Shown here piece by piece: positions 6,075 to 10,761 of a stretch of DNA of 10,761 nucleotides. This DNA comes from an uncultured Lachnospiraceae bacterium. Lineage in GTDB: Bacteria; Bacillota; Clostridia; Lachnospirales; Lachnospiraceae. Position 1 is the first letter of the stretch. Each line of letters opens with the position of its first letter. The notes beneath the pieces are model-generated. The model was not told the DNA's origin. It saw only the letters and a list, made by a program, of their open reading frames with translations, and made no database searches. The position numbers and the translations under genes are program-made. The DNA lies in contig CANQYH010000089.1 in the NCBI GenBank assembly GCA_947628025.1, positions 1 to 10,761 on the forward strand, in the 5' to 3' direction.

Positions 6075-8357
6075 ATGGCGCAGGAATTGATTCGTGAACC
6101 GGTGGAACAGGAACTGGAGGCTCCGGCTTCCTTTACGAGCCCGGAGGAATTATATCAGGATCTGATCCGCAGCATACGCAGGTACCATCCGTCGGATGAT
6201 ATCACGCTTGTGGAGAAAGCATACAATCTGGCCAAAGAAGCGCATGGAGATCAGAAGCGAAAGTCGGGTGAACCGTATATCATTCACCCTCTTTGCGTTG
6301 CCATCATACTGGCGGATCTGGAGATGGATAAGGAAACCATCGCCGCGGGCCTGCTCCATGATGTGGTAGAGGATACGGGCCGGACGCTGGACGACCTGAC
6401 GAAAGAGTTCGGTTCCGAGGTTGCGTTTTTGGTGGACGGCGTCACCAAGTTGACTCAGCTGTCCTGGGATAAGGATAAGGTGGAGATCCAGGCCGAGAAC
6501 CTGCGCAAGATGTTTTTGGCCATGGCGAAAGATATCCGTGTGATCATCATTAAACTGGCGGACCGTCTGCACAATATGCGGACCGGCAAGTTCTGGCGGC
6601 CGGAAAAGCAGAAAGAAAAAGCCAGAGAAACCCTGGAAATCTATGCGCCTATTGCCGACCGGCTGGGCATTTCCAAAATAAAAATTGAACTGGACGACCT
6701 GTCTCTGAAGTTTTTAAAACCGGAGGTCTATTACGATTTGGTGGAAAAGGTGAACCTGCGCAAGGATGCCAGGGAAGCGTTCGTCCAGGAGATCGTGGAG
6801 GAGATCCGGCAAAATATGAAAGAGGCCGGGATCGAGGCGACGGTCGGCGGCAGGGTGAAGCATTTCTTCAGTATTTATAAGAAGATGGTGAATCAGAACA
6901 AGACCATCGACCAGATCTACGACCTGTTTGCGGTGCGGATCATGGTGGAGTCGGTCAAGGACTGCTACGCGGCCCTGGGCGTGATCCACGAGATGTATAA
7001 ACCGATCCCGGGACGGTTTAAAGATTATATCGCGATGCCGAAGCCCAATATGTACCAGTCGCTGCATACGACCCTTTTCTCCAGTACCGGCCAGCCGTTT
7101 GAGATCCAGATCCGGACTTACGAAATGCACCGGACCGCCGAATACGGGATCGCGGCCCACTGGAAATACAAAGAGAGCGGCAGCGGCGCGATCGCGGCCG
7201 GCGATGAGGAAGCGAAGCTGGCGTGGCTGCGGCAGATCCTGGAGTGGCAGCGTGATACCGACGATTCCAAGGAATTTCTGAATCTGGTCAAGGGTGATCT
7301 GGACCTGTTTTCCGACAGCGTCTATTGCTTCACTCCGTCCGGTGACGTAAAGACCCTGCCCAGCGGCTCCACACCCATTGATTTCGCGTACGCGATCCAC
7401 AGCGCCGTGGGCAACAAAATGGTGGGGGCCCGCGTCAACGGCAAGCTGGTGAATATTGATTACCAGCTGCAGACCGGCGATCAGATCGAGATCATTACCT
7501 CGCAGAACGCCAAAGGCCCCAGCCGCGACTGGCTGACCCTGGTCAAAAGCACCCAGGCCCGCAATAAGATCAACCAGTGGTTCAAGATGGAGCTGAAAGA
7601 GGATAATATCCTCCGCGGCAAGGAAATGATCGACCGTTACTGCAAGGCCAAGGGCATCAATTATGCGGACATCAGCAAGCCGGAATTTATGGAAAAGGTC
7701 ATGCAGCGCTATGCGTTCAAGGACTGGGATTCGGTGTTGGCGTCCATTGGCCACGGCGGCCTGAAAGAGGGCCAGGTCATCAATAAGATGCTGGAGGAGC
7801 GGGAGAAAAAGCTGAAGCGGGAGGTTACGGACGCGGCGGTTTTGGACGGTGTCGGGGACATGTCTTCCGGCAGAGCGCCCGTGACGAAACGGTCTCAGAG
7901 CGGCATTGTGGTCAAAGGGATCCACGATGTGGCGGTTCGCTTTTCCCGCTGCTGCAATCCGGTGCCGGGGGATGAGATCGTGGGCTTCGTTACCAGGGGC
8001 CGGGGCGTGTCTATCCATCGGACCGACTGTGTGAATATGATCAATCTCCCGGAGGAGGAGCGCGCCAGGTTGATCGACGCCGAGTGGCAGAAGCCGGAAG
8101 GCGGCGAGGGCAAGGAGAAATATTCTGCGGAGATCCAGATCTTTGCCAATAACCGTATCGGTCTCCTGGTGGATATTTCCAAGGTGTTTACAGAGCGCCA
8201 GGTCGATATCACTTCTATCAATGTGCGGACCAACCGGCAGGGAAAAGCGACGGTAGTCATGACGTTTGATATTCCCGGCGTCGACGAGCTGGGGAGACTG
8301 ACGGAGAAGCTGCGGCAGATCGAGGGCGTGTTGGATATCGAACGGACGGCGGGATGA
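6075..8357 (+). CDS. relA: Bifunctional (p)ppGpp synthetase/hydrolase Rel
   Basis: Rel makes and degrades the stringent-response alarmone (p)ppGpp and senses uncharged tRNA on stalled ribosomes. Domains run in the standard order. The HD hydrolase domain is at about 45-190 with H71, the HDVVED motif (95-100) and D163. The synthetase domain is at about 240-365 with GRVKHFFSIYKKM (259-271), DLFAVRI (283-289) and FEIQIR (342-347). A TGS domain lies at about 412-475. A zinc-finger/CC region contains C626-C627 (RCCNPVPGD), and a C-terminal ACT domain covers 685-757. RFKD at 314-317 is the RxKD signature of bifunctional Rel/SpoT rather than the ExDD of synthetase-only RelA, and the HD site is intact, so both activities are expected. 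The length is 760 aa. The ATG at 6075 is chosen for its spacing from AGAAGGTGA (6061-6069); the ATG at 6069 overlaps that site. Longer upstream frames would start before the promoter. Confidence 0.98.
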   Translation: MAQELIREPVEQELEAPASFTSPEELYQDLIRSIRRYHPSDDITLVEKAYNLAKEAHGDQKRKSGEPYIIHPLCVAIILADLEMDKETIAAGLLHDVVEDTGRTLDDLTKEFGSEVAFLVDGVTKLTQLSWDKDKVEIQAENLRKMFLAMAKDIRVIIIKLADRLHNMRTGKFWRPEKQKEKARETLEIYAPIADRLGISKIKIELDDLSLKFLKPEVYYDLVEKVNLRKDAREAFVQEIVEEIRQNMKEAGIEATVGGRVKHFFSIYKKMVNQNKTIDQIYDLFAVRIMVESVKDCYAALGVIHEMYKPIPGRFKDYIAMPKPNMYQSLHTTLFSSTGQPFEIQIRTYEMHRTAEYGIAAHWKYKESGSGAIAAGDEEAKLAWLRQILEWQRDTDDSKEFLNLVKGDLDLFSDSVYCFTPSGDVKTLPSGSTPIDFAYAIHSAVGNKMVGARVNGKLVNIDYQLQTGDQIEIITSQNAKGPSRDWLTLVKSTQARNKINQWFKMELKEDNILRGKEMIDRYCKAKGINYADISKPEFMEKVMQRYAFKDWDSVLASIGHGGLKEGQVINKMLEEREKKLKREVTDAAVLDGVGDMSSGRAPVTKRSQSGIVVKGIHDVAVRFSRCCNPVPGDEIVGFVTRGRGVSIHRTDCVNMINLPEEERARLIDAEWQKPEGGEGKEKYSAEIQIFANNRIGLLVDISKVFTERQVDITSINVRTNRQGKATVVMTFDIPGVDELGRLTEKLRQIEGVLDIERTAG

Positions 8358-8540
8358 CGCGTGGCGAATACCGAAACGGGCGGTGCGTCGGAGCGCGAAA
8401 TGTCTGACAGTGCGTACAGGCAGCGGGTGGCGCGGGAAACGGCGTGCGCAGGTTAGCGGGACGAACGGCGGCAGACCGGCCGGGACCATGCCTGGCGCGG
8501 CCATGCAGGATACGGAGAAAAGCGAGGAATAAAAAAGCGG
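8358..8540 (+). other. 183-bp gap between rel and the hydrolase gene
   Basis: I see no convincing gene, promoter or terminator. A 31-codon GTG frame (8361-8456) and a 14-codon ATG frame near 8488 lack ribosome sites and recognisable sequence. The lack of a terminator suggests that rel and the downstream genes share a transcript. Many Firmicutes carry dtd (D-aminoacyl-tRNA deacylase) after rel; nothing here resembles it. Confidence 0.5.
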
Positions 8541-9185
8541 ATGAAGACGTTAAAGATCCTTTGCAGCGAACTGGGGATGCTGGGGACCAACTGCTATATC
8601 GTTTATCAGGAGGAGGGGACTCCGGATCAGCCGGCCCATTGCTTCATTGTAGATCCGGCGGACAACGCTTCCTTTATCGTGCGGAAGTGCAGGGAACTGC
8701 GGTTAAAGCCGGAAGCGATCCTTTTGACGCACGGGCATTTCGATCATATCCTGGCGGCTGAGGATGTGCGGCGGAGTTTCCATGCGCCGGTCTATGCGGG
8801 GGAACGGGAGCAGGAGCTTTTGGAAGATCCGGCCATGAACCTGACGGGCATGAGCGGGGCGGAGATGTGCCTGACCGCCGATAAGTGGCTGCGGGACGGC
8901 GAGACGCTTTCCCTGGCCGGCGTAAAATGGAGAGTATTGTTCACGCCCGGCCATACCGAGGGCAGCGTCTGTTATTACGCGGAAGACGAGGATGTGCTGA
9001 TCAGCGGTGACACATTGTTCTGTGAATCAGCGGGACGGACGGATCTTCCTACGGGAAGCGCGGAGAAGCTGTATGTGTCCGTGACGGAGAAACTGTTCGC
9101 GCTGCCGGAAGAGACGGCGGTCTATCCCGGGCACGGACAGAAAACGACGATCGGATATGAAAAAAAGCACAATTATTATGTGTAA
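8541..9185 (+). CDS. MBL-fold metallo-hydrolase, glyoxalase II-like
   Basis: This is a small cytoplasmic zinc hydrolase of the metallo-beta-lactamase fold, in the group often annotated as YqgX/GloB-like. The metal ligands are all visible: THGHFDH at 63-69 (H64, H66, D68, H69), H138 in PGHTEGS, D157 in SGDTLF, and H198 in PGHG. SAGRTDLPTGS (163-173) is typical of this subgroup. The 214 aa form a single domain, with no C-terminal glyoxalase II substrate domain. Its substrate is therefore uncertain; a thioester such as a glyoxalase product is a family-based guess. The ATG at 8541 gives the usual N-terminus. The ribosome site is weak: GCGAGGA about 13 bases upstream, or AGCGG directly before the ATG. 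It lies between rel and hemZ, probably in one transcription unit. Confidence 0.9.
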   Translation: MKTLKILCSELGMLGTNCYIVYQEEGTPDQPAHCFIVDPADNASFIVRKCRELRLKPEAILLTHGHFDHILAAEDVRRSFHAPVYAGEREQELLEDPAMNLTGMSGAEMCLTADKWLRDGETLSLAGVKWRVLFTPGHTEGSVCYYAEDEDVLISGDTLFCESAGRTDLPTGSAEKLYVSVTEKLFALPEETAVYPGHGQKTTIGYEKKHNYYV

Positions 9186-9268
9186 ATGATTTTTAAGGGA
9201 AATGACCTGCCGGCATAATATTTTTGTGGTAAATTGGGACCGCAGAACATGTCGGGAGGTATTTTCAT

Positions 9269-9427
9269 ATGTATGGAAAGAAATGGAATGGTTTCGGTTT
9301 TGTACTGGGAGGATACCTGCCGCGGCAGGACAGACTGTTTCCCTATAGAATGACCGGTCCTGTGCACGATACGGACCGCGTGGGAGACAGAGAAACGTTT
9401 GAGAGACGGAGTGTTGGGAAAATATGA
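9269..9427 (+). CDS. Small ORF (52 aa) overlapping the hemZ start
   Basis: An ATG at 9269 follows GGGAGGT (9254-9260) with eight bases of spacing, a better ribosome site than that of hemZ itself. The frame runs 52 codons and its TGA overlaps the hemZ ATG as ATGA (9424-9427), the classic arrangement for translational coupling. The peptide begins MYGKKWNGFGFVLGGYLP, is aromatic and glycine-rich at the N-terminus and basic and charged after that, with no membrane helix or known motif. It may be a real small protein or a leader peptide whose translation feeds ribosomes to hemZ, which has only a weak GGAG about 12 bases before its ATG. I recognise no homologue. Confidence 0.45.
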   Translation: MYGKKWNGFGFVLGGYLPRQDRLFPYRMTGPVHDTDRVGDRETFERRSVGKI

Positions 9428-10350
9428 TTGAGATTCGGCTGAATGACGATGCTTATGAGCAGGACATCCGGGAGCTTCTGATGGCTTTTTACCCGGGAGA
9501 ACCCTTTTTTTACGGGAACGGGGAGGCGAAAGAGCCTGTCAGTCTGATTGTGGAGGGAACCGTGAATGAGGAGAGAAATCTCTACCGGCTGCGTGTCTTG
9601 GACGGGGAGTCCCGAGAAAACCGGGACGGCGGCTGCGGGGCTGCGGAGAAAGCCGACTGCTCAGCGGTCGGTTCCGAATCGGGAGCAAAAACGGAAGCGG
9701 CGGCCGGTACTCAGATAAAACAAGTTCAGCCGGAGGAGAAAGCGGCTGCCGCCTCTTCGTCTGTACTGCAGCCGGTCGGAAGCGGGGATTCTTTCGAGAC
9801 AGAGATTTACAAGCTGTGCGCGGAGTCTCGTGTATGCGGAGATATTCCCGATGCCCTGCGGCAGGAGATCGCCCGGGCTGGCGAGCCCATTTCTCTGGAT
9901 TACGAGGACCGGACCGACGCGAAAAATAAGATTAAGCGCCGTCTCTATGCGCTTTTGCTGCTGCGGACCGGCCGGCAGCTCCCCTGGGGGGCATTGACCG
10001 GCATCCGTCCGACGAAGATCGCGATGACGAAACTGAACGAGGGCATGGACCCGCAGGAGATTGCCCGTTTCATGCGGGACAATTATTTTGCCAGCGAGGA
10101 GAAGACCAGCCTGAGCATCGAGATTGCGCAGAGAGAAAAAGAGCTGCTGTCGCAGATCGATTATCGGGACGGTTACAGTCTGTACGTAGGGATCCCATTC
10201 TGTCCGACCACCTGCCTGTACTGTTCCTTTACCTCCTACCCCATCGGAAAATGGGCCGGGAAGACGGGGCTTTATCTGGACGCTCTGTTTAAAGAACTGG
10301 ATTATGTATCGGAAAAAATGAAAGGCCGCGCTTTTGCTGGGTGTCCGTAA
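9424..10350 (+). pseudogene. hemZ: HemZ, radical SAM coproporphyrinogen III dehydrogenase, cut off by an insertion
   Basis: HemZ proteins are anaerobic radical SAM enzymes related to HemN and assigned to haem synthesis (coproporphyrinogen III to protoporphyrinogen IX). The N-terminal HemZ-specific part includes LPWGALTGIRPTKI (186-199). The radical SAM cluster motif CPTTCLYC supplies C260, C264 and C267. The frame then reaches EKMKGRAF (about residue 304), where the family normally continues to the GGGTPT motif. Instead it reads four unrelated residues and stops at 10350. Full-length proteins are about 480-500 aa, so the SAM barrel is mostly missing and the product is very likely inactive. 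Residues about 61-122 form an Ala/Glu/Ser-rich low-complexity stretch that is unusual for the family. The change coincides with the edge of AT-richer DNA. An assembly join is the alternative explanation. Confidence 0.85.
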
Positions 10351-10394
10351 GAAAGTTTTGAAACAAAATTTGATTACGGCACCTGTCAGACAGG
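10339..10394. repeat. Long imperfect hairpin and palindrome at the element edge
   Basis: GTGTCCGTAA (10341-10350) pairs with TTACGGCAC (10374-10382) apart from one bulged T. Inside it, after a two-base mismatch on each side, AAGTTTTG (10353-10360) pairs with CAAAATTT (10364-10371) around an AAA loop. The whole spans about 10339-10384. A second palindrome, CCTGTC-A-GACAGG (10382-10394), touches it. These could be transposase or recombinase binding sites. Confidence 0.65.
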
Positions 10395-10405
10395 ATTGGG
10401 ACAAT

Positions 10406-10453
10406 AAAAAAGTACGGAGCGGAGGCTTGGTTTGCCTTGTTCCGTACTTTTTT
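10406..10453. terminator. Two-way intrinsic terminator
   Basis: AAAAAAGTACGGA (10406-10418) pairs perfectly with TCCGTACTTTTTT (10441-10453), and inner AGGC/GCCT can add pairs. T-tracts face both directions, so it can stop transcription of the minus-strand gene as well as read-through from hemZ. Confidence 0.9.
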
Positions 10454-10614
10454 AATTTTCTTGAAGTGCTATCTGGGCGTATGCGCTTCTCTGACAGTCT
10501 GACGGTAAAGGACATAGCGAATCGTTACCCCATGTTTTAGTGAGGACTACTCAGGGAGTCGCAAATCACGACGCCCTATATTATCATTCCTGTAAATTGA
10601 AATAGCCATACTTG
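10454..10614. other. Non-coding stretch between terminator and minus-strand gene
   Basis: These 161 bases hold no supported gene. Small inverted repeats occur, including GTCG/CGAC around 10559-10573 and GACT/AGTC around 10544-10560. A 68-codon frame starting at 10334 runs through the terminator and is rejected. Confidence 0.4.
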
Positions 10615-10761
10615 TTATTTCCGTTTCCGTTTGCCCTTTCCATGTGTGAGCTGCGGACTGGATTTCCCGCGCTGGCTGCCTTGTCTATCTTGCAGTTTCT
10701 TGGATTTCTTCAAAATGCCGATCAGTGTGACGAATTCCTCTTTCGTGAGTGTGTCGTAGTC
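10615..10761 (-). CDS. C-terminal fragment of an unidentified element gene
   Basis: Read on the minus strand, an open frame enters at the right window edge and runs 48 codons to a TAA at 10615-10617. The visible part starts DYDTLTKEEFVTLIGILKKS, has a predicted helix, and ends in a strongly basic tail (HGKGKRKRK). A charged helix with a Lys/Arg-rich tail suits a DNA- or RNA-binding protein such as a transposase, recombinase or relaxase, but I cannot name a family. It reads toward the element edge and is followed by a terminator 162 bases beyond its stop. Confidence 0.6.
   Translation of the reverse strand, partial: DYDTLTKEEFVTLIGILKKSKKLQDRQGSQRGKSSPQLTHGKGKRKRK

Larger units (their letters stand above)
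10339..10761. mobile_element. Edge of an unidentified inserted element within hemZ
   Basis: HemZ similarity ends between about 10333 and 10340. The DNA to the right is AT-richer and contains a long hairpin at its edge, a two-way terminator, and the 3' end of a gene reading out toward hemZ. This is the layout expected of the end of an insertion sequence or integrative element. The other end lies outside the window, so I cannot confirm terminal repeats, a target duplication or the family. The exact border is uncertain by about seven bases. Confidence 0.6.

Noticed and set aside
8361..8456. 31-codon GTG frame directly after rel
   Set aside because: It has no ribosome site, no recognisable sequence and no support for translation; considered as a dtd remnant but shows no similarity to its start.
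6714..8504. 596-codon minus-strand frame opposite rel
   Set aside because: It has no recognisable domain and overlaps a full, well-conserved Rel protein.
9191..9221. Promoter before the small ORF and hemZ
   Set aside because: TTAAGG and TAATAT are spaced 17 bases apart, but both are poor matches and no terminator separates the gene from upstream transcription.
10334..10540. 68-codon + strand frame across the hemZ junction
   Set aside because: It passes through the two-way terminator and has no ribosome site of its own.
1..10761. CRISPR array, tRNA, rRNA or toxin-antitoxin pair
   Set aside because: I saw no regularly spaced repeats, no tRNA cloverleaf or rRNA sequence, and no paired small genes of that type.

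Overview
The window looks like chromosomal housekeeping DNA from an anaerobic, Gram-positive, spore-forming Clostridia, most likely in or near Lachnospiraceae. The basis is RNase Y, a SpoIIM-type sporulation protein, a bifunctional Rel (p)ppGpp enzyme, a HemZ-type radical SAM protein, a secreted protein with cell-wall-binding repeats, strong AGGAGG-type ribosome sites, and sigma-A promoters set in fairly GC-rich coding DNA. The species assignment is inference. All complete genes lie on the + strand. The only minus-strand gene is a fragment at the right edge.

Layout. (1) 1-1680: a near-consensus promoter, rny (RNase Y, GTG start) and a clear intrinsic terminator. (2) 1681-2797: a structured leader and a secreted protein with a fibronectin-like middle and C-terminal wall-binding repeats. 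(3) 2914-4111: a Nudix hydrolase (NudF/ADP-ribose pyrophosphatase type) and a five-helix SpoIIM-like membrane protein, closed by a strong terminator. (4) 4155-5129: a promoter and xerD. The nudF/spoIIM/xerD neighbourhood resembles the one recalled for Bacillus subtilis, which supports the SpoIIM call. (5) 5186-5873: a promoter and apt (purine salvage). (6) 5974-9427: a promoter, a structured leader, rel (stringent response), a metallo-beta-lactamase-fold hydrolase, and a 52-codon small ORF that overlaps hemZ by the four bases ATGA. (7) 9424-10338: the first 300 or so codons of hemZ. (8) about 10339-10761: AT-richer foreign DNA that cuts hemZ off, holding a terminal hairpin, a two-way terminator and the C-terminal end of a minus-strand gene.

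The core genes connect RNA turnover (RNase Y), nucleotide housekeeping (Nudix, Apt), (p)ppGpp signalling (Rel), chromosome dimer resolution (XerD) and sporulation (SpoIIM). Apt and Rel are neighbours in many Firmicutes.

I did not find an obvious new defence or conflict system. The points most worth following are the disruption of hemZ by an unidentified element whose edge folds into a long hairpin, a XerD that lacks the usual catalytic lysine, the small ORF coupled to hemZ, and a GC-rich hairpin that would hide the ribosome site of the spoIIM-like gene.
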